A stretch of 64,000 bases of DNA from Ceratopteris richardii (Eukaryota; Streptophyta; Polypodiopsida; Polypodiales; Pteridaceae). The position numbers were made by a program, and so were the translations under genes. This document shows, piece by piece, positions 1 through 9,930 of the stretch. The stretch is from positions 100,336,661 through 100,400,660 of the forward strand of contig CM035428.1 in assembly GCA_020310875.1 (NCBI GenBank). Reading direction: 5' to 3'. Every line of letters starts with the position of its first letter. The stretch's first letter is position 1. The notes beneath the pieces were generated by a model. That model was not told the DNA's origin, did no database searches, and was given only the letters and a program-made list of their open reading frames with translations.

Positions 1-171
1 ATAAGTGGAGGAGATGTGAAGGCCTGGGTACAAAAATTTCTGAGTGATATTCCCAGAATCCCGTTATGAACATCTCCTCGAAAGTCTGTTTAAAACAAGC
101 GGGGAGGTACTTTATTGTGGCGTGCCAAGCATATATTACTTCTATTGATGGGGTGGTGCTCATGTCGTAAA

Positions 172-2295
172 CTAGGTCTTGGTTGCCTGTAACGAATCCT
201 GCTCCTGAGAAGTGGGGTCCTTAATGTTTTTAAATGTCCTGAATGTGATCAGCATTAATTCAAATATTTTTATACACATTTGTGCCATCACATCGGGTGT
301 ATTGCGTAGTCGAGTGCTACAGTGTCTGATAGTAGAAATCATGTAATTTACAGTGGGAGGTCCTCGTGGAGGTGCTAAATAAACATAATTTAGCCACTTG
401 GCACAGCCCTTGATGTTCTTGACAGCAATGGTGAATTCGGGCCATGTGCGTCTTCGTAGGACTGGGGCATAACAAGGATTGTACTTAATAAAGAGGGGCA
501 TGTTATTCCAGGTTCGTACCATTTCAGGATAAGTCTCCAAGAGACGGATCCTCCAAGTGGGTTGATGAATAGATCCTCTTTTCGCACTCTCTGGTATATC
601 GTCGGGGCCAAACTGGGTGGCAAAGGTGGGGGCCTTCCCACATTGTCGTTGGATCTCTGCGTTGTAATCAGCCAATAATATGCAATATGGCACATAATGA
701 TCATCATTGGTCCCTATCCACGTGTGATGGGACATACGTCTGAAATACTCGGACTTGATGACAGTGTCTTCTAATTTGGCTAATGATTGGATTTGTATTG
801 CTACTCGTTCATCGTGGGTGTTCGCTGTCTTCTCTAACGACTGAAGCCATTCAGGTGCTTCCACTTCTAAGGTATCCATTCCCTCTGAGGTCTGTTGCCC
901 TCCTGGCATTGGCATAGGAACGTATGGTTCCTCGTACGAATCATCTACCTCAATGGGAACCAAGTCTTCTGGCTCAGGTTCTATGACTGGAGAGGGTTGC
1001 CTTTCATACTCTAGTAACTTTTTCTGGAGCTCAACCACCTGCTCTGTCAATGCCTTCACTTCCTCTGAAGTTGAGGCCGGTTCTATTACCTTGGTTGGAG
1101 CCTCCTGTTCCTTGAGCTGGCCACGTAGCTCATCACGTTCCCTTTCCAACTCATCATGAGCATCTAATAGATCTGCATAGCTTTCCAAGATGGTCTTCAT
1201 TGTCTCTGAGGGTACGGCTTTAAACTGCTCTAGATCCATTTCGTGGGGAGAGCCTTCCATTGCTGCTTCTAGATTTGCTTCATTTTGCTGTTGTAGTCTC
1301 TTGTTCTCTTCAAGGGCGGTTGCCATGTGTTTTCTGAGGAGTGCCAAGTTACGCCGGACTCTGAGATTATCAGCTTGGTATACGTCCAGCAAGGCCTCGA
1401 GTTGTTTGGTGCCCTGCTGTTGTGATGGTTGGGGAGTTTCTAGGAGTGTTTGGTGGGCATGTTCGAGCGTGGTGTAGCGTTGGTTGAGTTCTGCATTTTC
1501 TTCCTCGATCGCTGTGAGGCGGCTCTGAAGTTTCTGATTGGTAGTGATCACTTGATGATAACGATCGCCGAGAGCTCGATACTCATTCTGAAGTTGATAG
1601 ACACATTGATTTAAAGCTAGAAATATACTATTTACATTAAATGATGCAGGGAGAGATGAAGATGCAGGGGAAATGGGGACGGGAAAGGGAGTTGTGAATG
1701 ATGTGGAGTCAAGTGGAGATGTGGGTGGAGGGGGTATGGGGGACGGAGGTTGCATGGGGGAAGGGAGTGGTGCTGTGGCAGGAGATGTTTCCATAGTGTC
1801 AAATGTTTGAGTGACCGTGTAGATGGGGACCATGGGTGGGGTGGATGTGACGTTAGTGAAGAGAGTGGTGAAGGTGGGCATAGTGACTCCCCCGAATTGG
1901 ATTCCCGGAGAGAGTGGAATTCCCATGACGATTGTGGTGATAGTGGACGTGGTGGCGATAGTGTCACGTGGTGGAGTGAGTTGTGTAGTGAGAGGTGGGG
2001 AGGGTGGTGACAGTGGTGCTTCCTGATGTTCGTCTGTTTGCGTTGTATCTCCTGGTGCTGATACGTTGATATGAATTTGTTTCCCGGACCTCATGGGACA
2101 GGCGGGAACTCCTTTCTCAAATCGGTGAATGTAGGCCATTGCCTCATGAATGGCTTCATCCAATCCTACTGCATCGGCGTGTAGGTTTATGGACTCGATG
2201 AACATATCATCCACGCCTTCCTCTGCCAGCAATTGGTTCATGAGTTTCTTGCCTGCTTCAAGTGACATTTTATGCTGTTCTTGAACTAGCTGCAT
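172..2295 (-). CDS. ORF3 C-terminal part of Ty3-A: proline-rich and coiled-coil protein
   Basis: A 707-codon open frame. Residues about 70-220 are rich in Pro, Thr and Ser. Residues about 230-440 are a heptad-like Glu/Leu/Gln-rich coiled coil. An acidic stretch follows (EPEPEDLVPIEVDDSYEEPY), then a more globular C-terminus with W, Y and basic residues. There is no signal peptide or transmembrane segment. It lies in the same reading frame as the 396-codon frame upstream (2512-3702). Only two stops separate them (TAG at 2512-2514 and a TAA near 2405), and the sequence between reads as an acidic linker. I infer that both are one protein of about 1,177 codons interrupted by two nonsense mutations. 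Position after pol matches the extra or envelope-like gene of other large plant Ty3 elements, but nothing here looks like an envelope. Function unknown. Confidence 0.7.
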   Translation of the reverse strand: MQLVQEQHKMSLEAGKKLMNQLLAEEGVDDMFIESINLHADAVGLDEAIHEAMAYIHRFEKGVPACPMRSGKQIHINVSAPGDTTQTDEHQEAPLSPPSPPLTTQLTPPRDTIATTSTITTIVMGIPLSPGIQFGGVTMPTFTTLFTNVTSTPPMVPIYTVTQTFDTMETSPATAPLPSPMQPPSPIPPPPTSPLDSTSFTTPFPVPISPASSSLPASFNVNSIFLALNQCVYQLQNEYRALGDRYHQVITTNQKLQSRLTAIEEENAELNQRYTTLEHAHQTLLETPQPSQQQGTKQLEALLDVYQADNLRVRRNLALLRKHMATALEENKRLQQQNEANLEAAMEGSPHEMDLEQFKAVPSETMKTILESYADLLDAHDELERERDELRGQLKEQEAPTKVIEPASTSEEVKALTEQVVELQKKLLEYERQPSPVIEPEPEDLVPIEVDDSYEEPYVPMPMPGGQQTSEGMDTLEVEAPEWLQSLEKTANTHDERVAIQIQSLAKLEDTVIKSEYFRRMSHHTWIGTNDDHYVPYCILLADYNAEIQRQCGKAPTFATQFGPDDIPESAKRGSIHQPTWRIRLLETYPEMVRTWNNMPLFIKYNPCYAPVLRRRTWPEFTIAVKNIKGCAKWLNYVYLAPPRGPPTVNYMISTIRHCSTRLRNTPDVMAQMCIKIFELMLITFRTFKNIKDPTSQEQDSLQATKT

Positions 2296-2511
2296 GGTTC
2301 GATATAGTCTTTTTATTTGTGTCGAGTACGCGGGGGCACTTGCTAACTCTGAAAGTTCATCATACTCTTGTTCTTCGTAGGCTTCTTCCTCTTGTTCGGT
2401 CTCTTATTCATCTACGTCGACTTCTACAACTTGCGGTCGGGTGGGGGCTGACGTTGTTGTATGGGTTTGTGGTTCCTGAGCTCGCTCTGTTTCCGTTTCG
2501 AGATTAGAGTC

Positions 2512-3702
2512 CTAGATCAATCTAGCCACTTCTTCATCAGTGAGATCATTGAGAGTAAAGCCCTGTGGAAATTCCAAGTCTGATGGGACGGGTGGAAACA
2601 CCAGATTGGGTCCCTCTGTACTTGGTCTTGGTAGCCGAATGGTGAATGGTCTAATGCGTCGTGTCTGGGGAGGGGTAATCTCTGGTGTAGTGGTGGCTCC
2701 CCTTGGTTGAGCGCAGGGTAATTGGACTCCCCCTCTCATCTTCTTTGATGGAGGACCTGCTGCTGATAGCCTTCTCTGGAACTCCTGGGCCCGGGACCAT
2801 ACGAGTGCCCGCTGAATAGGCACGTCATAGGCTAGACATCGATAGATTATTTTGGTCAGAGCACAACACCCGTGGAGCTCATTTTTCTGCTTCTTGTTCC
2901 ACCGTTGATGGGCTAGGTGGATCTGATCTATGATCCAATGTGGTACGTTGATAGGGAGGTTCTCTGTCTCTACCAAATACAAGCTAAACCATATCTTCTT
3001 TGGTGGCATGGTGAATCTTTCTTGGGCTAGAAAAGCAAAATGTTGCATGACGGTCCGTAGGTGAAGAGCGATGGTCGGTGTCATTGCTACCATATCCTTC
3101 AGCTTATTGAGATCTTTATGTTTCATTCTGCCTGGAACCATTGTTTCCTTTTCAGTAGGAATGTGCATACCATGCATGTCCAATGCTTCTCGTACCAGAT
3201 TGAGGGTCAGTTTGAAGCTTTTAAGTTCGTGGCCCGACAACAGTGAGGGTAACACAAAAGTGTTGTCGCCTCCCTTGGCCCTGCTAGGAGTGATGGTACT
3301 GATAAGATAAGAACAACGTAAGAAATCCGGCTTTGGTAAGTGGGCCCTGAAATAACTGTCCAGGCCCGCTTTGGTCCATACCGAACGCATTACTTCGGCA
3401 TTCTGATAGTTCTCAAATTCGCACGTGAAAAAATGGTAGTGTCCCCATTTACCATTAAACTCCAATTCAGCTTCCCAAAAATAGGTTCCATCACCCAATG
3501 GTCCTGCAACATCACTGAACCAATGAGCGTGTTTGCCCACCTGAGAGGTGTGTCCCTGAGGAGGATCCTGAATTGGGAGCACATGCACAGCTTGAAGTTC
3601 TTGCGGTCTTTCGGTGAGATGTGGTTCGAGGAGGAGAGTTTCTATATCCACAATCTGTGCACTGGATCCGGCGTGAGAACTGGAACCTCCGGCTTCTGCC
3701 AT
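2512..3702 (-). CDS. ORF3 N-terminal part of Ty3-A: conserved element-encoded protein
   Basis: A 396-codon frame starting MAEAGGSSS. It carries a block around residues 60-110 (HWFSDVAGPLGDGTYFW) and one around residues 225-300 with LPINVPHWIIDQI and HLAHQRW. Related blocks occur in ORF3 of Ty3-B (HWFREDQPVGDYLF; IQERLFEAKKQW), Ty3-C and Ty3-D, so the gene is a regular part of these elements. The LPINVP-x-x-I-I region recalls the 'putative plant transposon protein' domain found in other plant Ty3 elements; this is a similarity from memory, not a search. The start is the first Met of the frame, and the copies in B and C also begin Met-Ala. A 228-bp spacer separates it from the end of gag-pol. 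Confidence 0.7.
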   Translation of the reverse strand: MAEAGGSSSHAGSSAQIVDIETLLLEPHLTERPQELQAVHVLPIQDPPQGHTSQVGKHAHWFSDVAGPLGDGTYFWEAELEFNGKWGHYHFFTCEFENYQNAEVMRSVWTKAGLDSYFRAHLPKPDFLRCSYLISTITPSRAKGGDNTFVLPSLLSGHELKSFKLTLNLVREALDMHGMHIPTEKETMVPGRMKHKDLNKLKDMVAMTPTIALHLRTVMQHFAFLAQERFTMPPKKIWFSLYLVETENLPINVPHWIIDQIHLAHQRWNKKQKNELHGCCALTKIIYRCLAYDVPIQRALVWSRAQEFQRRLSAAGPPSKKMRGGVQLPCAQPRGATTTPEITPPQTRRIRPFTIRLPRPSTEGPNLVFPPVPSDLEFPQGFTLNDLTDEEVARLI

Positions 3703-3930
3703 AGTTATTGCTCGCTACTGATTCTATCGAGAATATAGAGCATGCGTTAATATTGTAATGGACAAGATAGAACATGTTTGCCCTCGTTACAATATTATCG
3801 TGAGGTGAGTAATGGGTTAGTGGTCAGTGAGTGCACGATGGCAGTGTGTGTAGTTAATGCCTGTAGAGTCCTAGGAGCTAGATGGAAAGATGCACTGTCT
3901 GACTAATGCAGTTAGTAAGTGGAGATGAAT

Positions 3931-4410
3931 TCACAGATTGGGGTCGGGGGGTTTATTACAAGTCTTAAGTTGCCAAACACTATGGATGACTTTTGGTCTT
4001 GGTTTTGTGGAGACTCGGGAGGGTCGCATGAGTAATTCTGCTGGGAGTTGTTGTGTCATTGGGACCCATTTACGAGTGAGTCCGTGCGTGTTTCTAGGTG
4101 GCAGTGTGTTCGAGTGTATCAGACAAGAGTGGGTGGTGGCTGCTTGAGCGAGTGAACCATGTCGTGTAAGATGTGAATTGTGTGGGACTAGTTGAGCCCG
4201 CAAGCAAGCCTTAGGCACCCAAATTTGTCTTGATTGTGGGTCAGCCGTCATCGACTTCTTGGGTACCCAAATAGATTTTACTTTCTCAACAGGGGTTTTA
4301 GGAGTCCTCTTATTATCATCAAGTCGTTGATTACTAATAGGAAGTTGAGGCCGTGGTTGTGACTTGGTTACGGTCGGCAGCTCGTCTTTCTGCACCCACA
4401 TTTGTTTCAT
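3931..4410 (-). pseudogene. Ty3-A gag-pol C-terminal tail with W-V-P-K repeats
   Basis: This open stretch is the far C-terminus of the Ty3-A polyprotein, out of frame with the preceding segment because of frameshifts between about 4410 and 4560. It shows the motif series MWVQKDE, IWVPKKS, QIWVPKA and KWVPM. Ty3-B ends with AWIQKDQ, LWIPKKV, QIWIPK. Ty3-C ends with KWVRKDQ, VWLPKSL, QIWIPKK. Shared order and spacing show it is a conserved terminal region rather than chance coding. The tail is basic and rich in Gln, Pro and Thr. Its role is unknown; a nucleic-acid or integrase-partner binding tail is only a guess. Confidence 0.6.
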
Positions 4411-4481
4411 CGGCTGAGTTGTTCTGCTTCGCGCGTTCTTTTGGTCTCTCGCCTGGAGAGTCTTCAGTGATTGATCTGTCC

Positions 4482-5732
4482 TTAGTTGCTGCCTCCTCTG
4501 GCCTTTGGAAAAGAAGGGAGTTCCATTGTGGTTCTGACTCCTTTTTTGAGATCTTCATTCTTCTGCATCACATAGCCTTGGACAAGAACAGCATGGTCAA
4601 CTTCATGTGCACCCCTGGAGGGACCAGGAGTCCGTGTCTTTTCTAGTTCCTTGAGTGCTCCATTATTTAACTCAATTGTAATTCTAGTCTGATTCACCCA
4701 TACCTGAAGAAGTCCACTTCTTAGGTTTAAGTTGACTGCTTGGTCATAGATCCAGTCTTGACCCAAGACAAGGGGTTCAGTGAGGTCCTCATCTTGACAC
4801 ACTAGTACTTTAACTATCATTGCCTCATCATGAATATAGAGGGGAAGTTCCACCTCGCCCATGCAAGGGGTTTCCACGCCTCCCAAGCCTATGAGATATG
4901 CTTCCACAGGATTGACAGTTAATTGCAATTCTTGACAGTAAGACAATTTAACAGCACTAGTGGCTGCACCTGAGTCAATCAAGGCTCTTACAGTCCTTGC
5001 ACTCTTTCCTTGTCCTATATCTAAGGTTATGAAAGGACGTCGATCAGTTATCCTATGTGAGCTAACACCTGAAACTTCACACATAGCCACGTCATATCCT
5101 TGATCTGCATATGCATCTTGCCTAGGGTGCTCTCTACCTTGTCTTCTTAATTTCATTCTCCGTATGCGCTCTAGGGCTTCTGCTTGAGCTTCTTCTCGAA
5201 TTCGCTTTTCTTCCTCTTTGCGTTTCTTAGCAGTATTGAGTCGACTTAGCATTTCCTCTGTGAGAGGTTCCTGATACAACTTGACTCTGCATCCGCTGAT
5301 ATAACTTGGGAGAACATCGCCTTCTAATGTGGCTAGTTGCACTGCTCCACTTGTTGAGATTCTATTAATGATCATGGGTCCGTAGCCTCTTTTCTCTAGC
5401 TTCCTAGCATGTTGTTTCAAAGTGTAGACGAGCACTAGGTCTCCTGCTTTCAACCCTTTATCCTTAACATGGGCATCAAAGTAGGCCTTCTGTCGTTTCT
5501 TAGCTGCATATATCCCTACAGCTGCTCTCAGTCTTGTTTCTCCTAATCGTTCAAGGTCAAAAAGTCTAGAGGAGAGTTCATGACCCGTCCATTCATGCTC
5601 TTGTGCCACTTTCAATGTAGGTATCAAAAAGTCTAAAGGTAGCACAGCATTTTGACCAAACACCATTTGAAAGGGAGTGGCTTGGAGTACCGTTTTGTAG
5701 GCAACTCGGTATGCCCAAACAGCATGGTGTAG
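4482..5732 (-). CDS. Ty3-A integrase C-terminus and second retropepsin-like domain
   Basis: In frame with the upstream RT-integrase segment, from which one TAG codon (5733-5735) separates it. The first part (MVFGQNAVLPLDFL onward) is the integrase C-terminal region, with a basic stretch followed by KGLKAGDLVLVY and GPMIINRIS, the usual strand pattern of that region. After a Lys/Glu/Arg-rich helix comes a retropepsin-like domain: RALIDSGAATSAVKL at about residues 225-240 of the frame from 5666, a flap-like IGLGGVETP, and LVLGQDW. The Asp-Ser-Gly active-site triad is intact. A separate retropepsin with DSGAG lies before RT in the same polyprotein, so this element encodes two. The frame ends at a TAA at 4482. 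Confidence 0.75.
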   Translation of the reverse strand, partial: LHHAVWAYRVAYKTVLQATPFQMVFGQNAVLPLDFLIPTLKVAQEHEWTGHELSSRLFDLERLGETRLRAAVGIYAAKKRQKAYFDAHVKDKGLKAGDLVLVYTLKQHARKLEKRGYGPMIINRISTSGAVQLATLEGDVLPSYISGCRVKLYQEPLTEEMLSRLNTAKKRKEEEKRIREEAQAEALERIRRMKLRRQGREHPRQDAYADQGYDVAMCEVSGVSSHRITDRRPFITLDIGQGKSARTVRALIDSGAATSAVKLSYCQELQLTVNPVEAYLIGLGGVETPCMGEVELPLYIHDEAMIVKVLVCQDEDLTEPLVLGQDWIYDQAVNLNLRSGLLQVWVNQTRITIELNNGALKELEKTRTPGPSRGAHEVDHAVLVQGYVMQKNEDLKKGVRTTMELPSFPKARGGSN

Positions 5733-8519
5733 CTATTTGTCCAAATCAGAGCGTTTATTATTCACTAACTTGGTCAACACATTACATAGAATCTTGTTTG
5801 TGCTTTCGGCTTGCCCATTAGCTTGTGGGTGATAGGGGGCAGATTTCTTATGAACTACCAAGAATTCTTGGAGTAGATTTTCAATCACTTTGTTCAAGAA
5901 GTGAGTGCCTCTATCACTCACTAGCTCTATAGGTAGCCCATATCTTGTGAATACATTTTCAAACAAGAATTTAGCAGTTGTTTGAGCATCGTTCTTCGTT
6001 GTGGCTTTTACCTCTACCCACTTAGTTAGATAGTCTGTTGCAACAATGATATATTCTGCATGGGAACCCTTAGCTGGGGGATTAATAGGACCTACGAAGT
6101 CTATTCCCCACTTAGAGAATGCACGTCCACCCATCATAGGTTTCAGTGGCATCTCATCTTTACGTATAGGATACTGAGTTCTCTGGCAAACATCACACCG
6201 TTTCACATAGGTATGTGCATCCATGTGAAGGGTCGGCCACCAGAAGCCCGCAAATAGTATTGCCTTGATCACCCGATCTGGTCCAAAGTGTCCTCCTGCT
6301 ACACCTTGGTGAGCAGTTTCCAAGATCTTGAGATATTCACTTTCATGGACACATAGCCTCAGGTAACCGTCTTTACCACGTTTGTATAGATTATCACCAA
6401 TAAGTGAGTAATCCTGGGCTTCTTGTTCTAAACTCCTTTTCCTAGCCAGAGTCATGTCTGGAGGGAATGTTTTCGTCCTTAGGAAGGATACTAGTGGTTC
6501 ACTCCAATCTGGCACTATGGACACTTGATAAAGAGTGGCATGTTCCACAGGTGGTTTAGTGCAGCAGATTGGGCATTCCTTGCATAACTTTTGGACATCA
6601 GCTTCCATAGTCGGCCAATGCACTCCGAGTCTCCTTAGTGTCTGTAGGGTTCGTTGCTTTGAATAGTGTTGCTCTAATGCACCTACATGTGCTAATTGCA
6701 ACCATTTAGCGTACTCATCCTCTTCCACACAACAGGCCAAGATCCCCTGATCTGTGTGCTTGTACATACTTCCAGCCATGATGTGATACTTTTGGGCTTT
6801 TACTACCTCTCTATCCTGTGTGTTTATTACTAGGTGGTTAGGCCCATATGTCAATACTGGCACTAGTGGCTTAGCCCACTGTGGCACCACTTCCAAATTA
6901 AACAGGTAAGCATCAGGAAGGTCATCTGACACTCCTTGTGGGGCTTCTCCAGATGTGAGCCTAGAAAGATGATCTGCTCTCAGGTGAGTTCTGCCTTTCC
7001 TCACTACTACCTCAAAGTCATATTCCATTAGTAAGAGGAACCATCTCACCAATCTACCTGTATTGCATGGCTTGTTCACGAGATATAGCAGTGCCTGATG
7101 GTCAGTAAAAAATTTAAATGTATTTGCAAGCAAATAATGTCTAAACTTTTTAACTGCATATACCATGCCTAATCCTTCTCGTTCAGTGGTTGTATAATTT
7201 CGTTCAGCTGCATTCAATTGTCTACTGGCATAGGCAATAGGGAGATCCATATTACCTTCACCCGTAGGTTGTGCAAGTACGCACCCAATAGCATAATTGG
7301 ATGCATCCACGTGAACATGGAATGGCTTATTCCAATCTGGTGTGGTCAAGATTGGTGCTGAACATAATCTTCGTTTAAGCTCCTGGAAGGAGTTCTCACA
7401 TTCATCAGTCCACTCAAAGTTAGTCAGAAGTCCGTACATGGGCTTTGCAATGACAGCATACATGTGAATGAACCGGCGGTAGTAACCACAATGTCCCATG
7501 AAAGCTTGTACTTCCTTGGCATTCCTTGGCCTAGGTAGCTCTGCTATGGCTCTCACTTTCTCTTCGTCAGTAGATATGCCATTCTTTGACACTATGTGCC
7601 CTAGAATCTTGCCTTGCCTGACCATGAAAACACATTTTTCTAGGTTTAGGCAGACTTGATATTCTCTACATTTGTCAAAGATTTGTCTGAGTTCAGGAAT
7701 ATGGGTTTGTCTAATGTTGGAATGAGCACAAAGATCATCAACATAGACTTCTAAGTTCTTCCTCAAGAACTCCTTAAATACATGGCACATTAGTCTCTGG
7801 AAGGTAGCTGGTGCATTGGTAAGCCCAAATGGCATTACACGAAAGGCAAATATGCCCCATTCAGTGGCAAAAGCCGTCTTATGCTGATCTTCAGGAGCTA
7901 TGGCTACTTGATTGTAGCCCGAAAATCCATCAAGGAAGTTGTACACTTCCTTGCCTGCTACTCTTTCTAAGAGATGCTCTGTAATAGGAAGCGGATAGTT
8001 ATCTCGAATTGTGGCTGCATTAACCTTCTTCAAGTCAATGCACACACGTAGCTTTCCGTTTTTCTTGGGCACCACTACAATGGGGGATACCCACTCAGTG
8101 TGCTCAATTTCATAGATAAATCCAGCTTCAACGAGTCTGTCTATCTCCTCTTTGATCTTGGCAGCGTAATTATCGTTATATGTATAGGGCTTTTGCTTAG
8201 AGGGTTTGGCATCTGAGGTCATGGGGATAGTGTGTGAGCATATGTCAGGATCAACACCCTTCAAATCCTTGTAACTCCAAGCGAACACATCTCTGTATTC
8301 TCTTAGCAAGGCAATTAACGCATGCTCTTCTTCCTCTGTTAGGTCATGGCCTATGTACGTGCATCTCTCCTCTCCTTCTTCTAGGGCCACTACTATTTTT
8401 TTGGTGGTTTCTTTGTTATCATAGGCCTCTCCTGATTGTGCCTCTCGTTTAGGCATTCTGATCATGACTCTTCTGTCATCTATCTCATACTTTTTAAAGT
8501 TTTCCGGGACCTCAAACAA
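5733..8519 (-). CDS. Ty3-A reverse transcriptase, RNase H and integrase with two HHCC modules
   Basis: A 928-codon frame. RT covers residues about 90-290, with FLDGFSGYNQ, MPFGLTNAPATFQ and the catalytic YVDDL near residue 256. RNase H follows, with HVDASNYAIG near 401 and TDHQALLYLV. Then come two integrase N-terminal zinc modules. The first has HVGALEQH at about 609 and CPIC at about 648. The second has HQGVAGGH at about 735 and CDVCQ at about 775, each preceded by an 'I-x-G-x-x-Y-K' type segment. The DDE core has GIDFVGP, VSDRGTHF and GQAES. In this family the protein copies the RNA genome and inserts the cDNA. Upstream, a TAA about 10 bases before this frame separates it from the protease segment in the same frame. 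Confidence 0.92.
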   Translation of the reverse strand: MFEVPENFKKYEIDDRRVMIRMPKREAQSGEAYDNKETTKKIVVALEEGEERCTYIGHDLTEEEEHALIALLREYRDVFAWSYKDLKGVDPDICSHTIPMTSDAKPSKQKPYTYNDNYAAKIKEEIDRLVEAGFIYEIEHTEWVSPIVVVPKKNGKLRVCIDLKKVNAATIRDNYPLPITEHLLERVAGKEVYNFLDGFSGYNQVAIAPEDQHKTAFATEWGIFAFRVMPFGLTNAPATFQRLMCHVFKEFLRKNLEVYVDDLCAHSNIRQTHIPELRQIFDKCREYQVCLNLEKCVFMVRQGKILGHIVSKNGISTDEEKVRAIAELPRPRNAKEVQAFMGHCGYYRRFIHMYAVIAKPMYGLLTNFEWTDECENSFQELKRRLCSAPILTTPDWNKPFHVHVDASNYAIGCVLAQPTGEGNMDLPIAYASRQLNAAERNYTTTEREGLGMVYAVKKFRHYLLANTFKFFTDHQALLYLVNKPCNTGRLVRWFLLLMEYDFEVVVRKGRTHLRADHLSRLTSGEAPQGVSDDLPDAYLFNLEVVPQWAKPLVPVLTYGPNHLVINTQDREVVKAQKYHIMAGSMYKHTDQGILACCVEEDEYAKWLQLAHVGALEQHYSKQRTLQTLRRLGVHWPTMEADVQKLCKECPICCTKPPVEHATLYQVSIVPDWSEPLVSFLRTKTFPPDMTLARKRSLEQEAQDYSLIGDNLYKRGKDGYLRLCVHESEYLKILETAHQGVAGGHFGPDRVIKAILFAGFWWPTLHMDAHTYVKRCDVCQRTQYPIRKDEMPLKPMMGGRAFSKWGIDFVGPINPPAKGSHAEYIIVATDYLTKWVEVKATTKNDAQTTAKFLFENVFTRYGLPIELVSDRGTHFLNKVIENLLQEFLVVHKKSAPYHPQANGQAESTNKILCNVLTKLVNNKRSDLDK

Positions 8520-8531
8520 AGATTCTTCCTC

Positions 8532-9930
8532 TTATGGTGTGACTGCTCTCTTCTTTCTTTTCTTCCCTTCTTCCTTTGGGGTCGCATGTGTGGCTAGCCG
8601 CACATCATTTGTAAGCTCTCCGTGCCTTTGGGGTTGAAATTCTACTTCATAGAAATATTCTTCATCTGATGCAAAAGGTGGATCCATAATGATTGACTCT
8701 AGATCGGAGTCGCTCGCATCTTCAAATGCATCAGGGCTAGGTTTGCATTCTTCTAGAACTGCCTCTCCCATGATTGGCTCTATGGAGAAGACTGAAATGT
8801 CATAGCCATCTTCATCACAGTGAGGTGTCCATTGTTCTTCATTGATGGCTACATCCATTGTTGCTAGGATTTCTGCCCAGCCGTGAGGTTCGAATTCTTC
8901 GTCTGGAAAAACTACAGGTGCATAGGCTGGGTCTTGGATTGATCTATGGGTTTCTTTTGCACCTATCTCCTTGGCTTTTTCTCTCTTCTCTTCTTCTACT
9001 GCTACCTTACACATCCATAAGTGAGTGTCTTCATGCATCCATGAGGATCTTGATCCTAGGGAATGCACCGATTCCGTATCATCTTTGGCTCTATGGATGG
9101 GGTTCCATTGGATGGGAGGGACGTCTCTATGAGAGTAATCCTTGAGATTGACTTTGGTCGTAACACCTAAGTGCTGCAGGTACAAAGAATTGGTTCCCCA
9201 ATCCTCTACCACTTGCAACTGTCGCATAAAGGGTCGTCCCAAGATCATTTCATAGGCATGGTTCTTGCTAAAATCACATATAGCAAAGGTATGCTCGAAC
9301 TCGACACCACAGGTGGTGAGAGTTATTCCTTCTAGTAATCCTAAGGGTCTCTCAATATGACCATCGGCCATCTGCAATTTCATTCTCGTTGGCCTGAGTG
9401 CTGGCTTGCCCCAATGCTTCCATAGGGAAGTGGTGGCAATTGCAACTCCTGCACCTGAGTCCAAAATTGCCTTGGTGGTGTACTCCTGGTAGGTAATGGG
9501 AAGATAGGTGTTCCCTTCTTCACCTTCACACATATCTCCTATCTTATCCAAGGGTATCTCTGGCACTGTCCTATGTGATCCTACCTGGGAACGAGGTTTT
9601 GCTATCTCGGGCACTTGTTTGGCTACATGTTTCCACACTTCTGGTCTAACCTTAAGCAGCTCTTCCAAAGTGAGATCGCACTGCACTTTGGTGTTCTTCA
9701 CTACCTCTGTTTTCCTAGGTATGACTGAATCTTCGTTTCTTACCATGACTGTAGGTGCTCTCATACAGGTGGACTTTGCTTCCCATGGGCCTGTGAAATG
9801 GGGTAGTTCTTGTAAAGAATTAGACTCGAAGTCTAATCTTTCTTGAGATTGGGCACTCTCCTGCTCTCCATAAATGGAAGGAAGGTCTTGTGGGAATTGA
9901 TCGTGTGTGTCATCCACCAGTTCAATGGGA
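8532..9930 (-). CDS. Ty3-A first retropepsin (protease) and acidic linker to RT
   Basis: The frame continues directly from the Gag segment beyond the Copia-1 insertion (16745 joins to 9930 without a shift). It contains KAILDSGAGVAIATT at about residue 150 of the Met-initiated part, a flap region, and EMILGRPFMRQ, the usual end of a Ty3 retropepsin. The DSG triad is intact. Downstream is an acidic region of about 200 residues without recognisable domain, leading to RT. The protease should cleave the polyprotein in the particle. The frame stops at a TAA just before the RT segment. An internal Met is the first after the insertion, but natural translation would come from gag. Confidence 0.85.

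Noticed and set aside
1632..1967. Overlapping ORFs on either strand of the proline-rich part of ORF3 (also 1750-2026 on plus)
   Set aside because: Shadows created by biased composition of the real minus-strand frame.
172..3702. ORF3 as an envelope protein
   Set aside because: No signal peptide, no transmembrane helix and no Cys-rich ectodomain; coiled coil and proline-rich sequence only.
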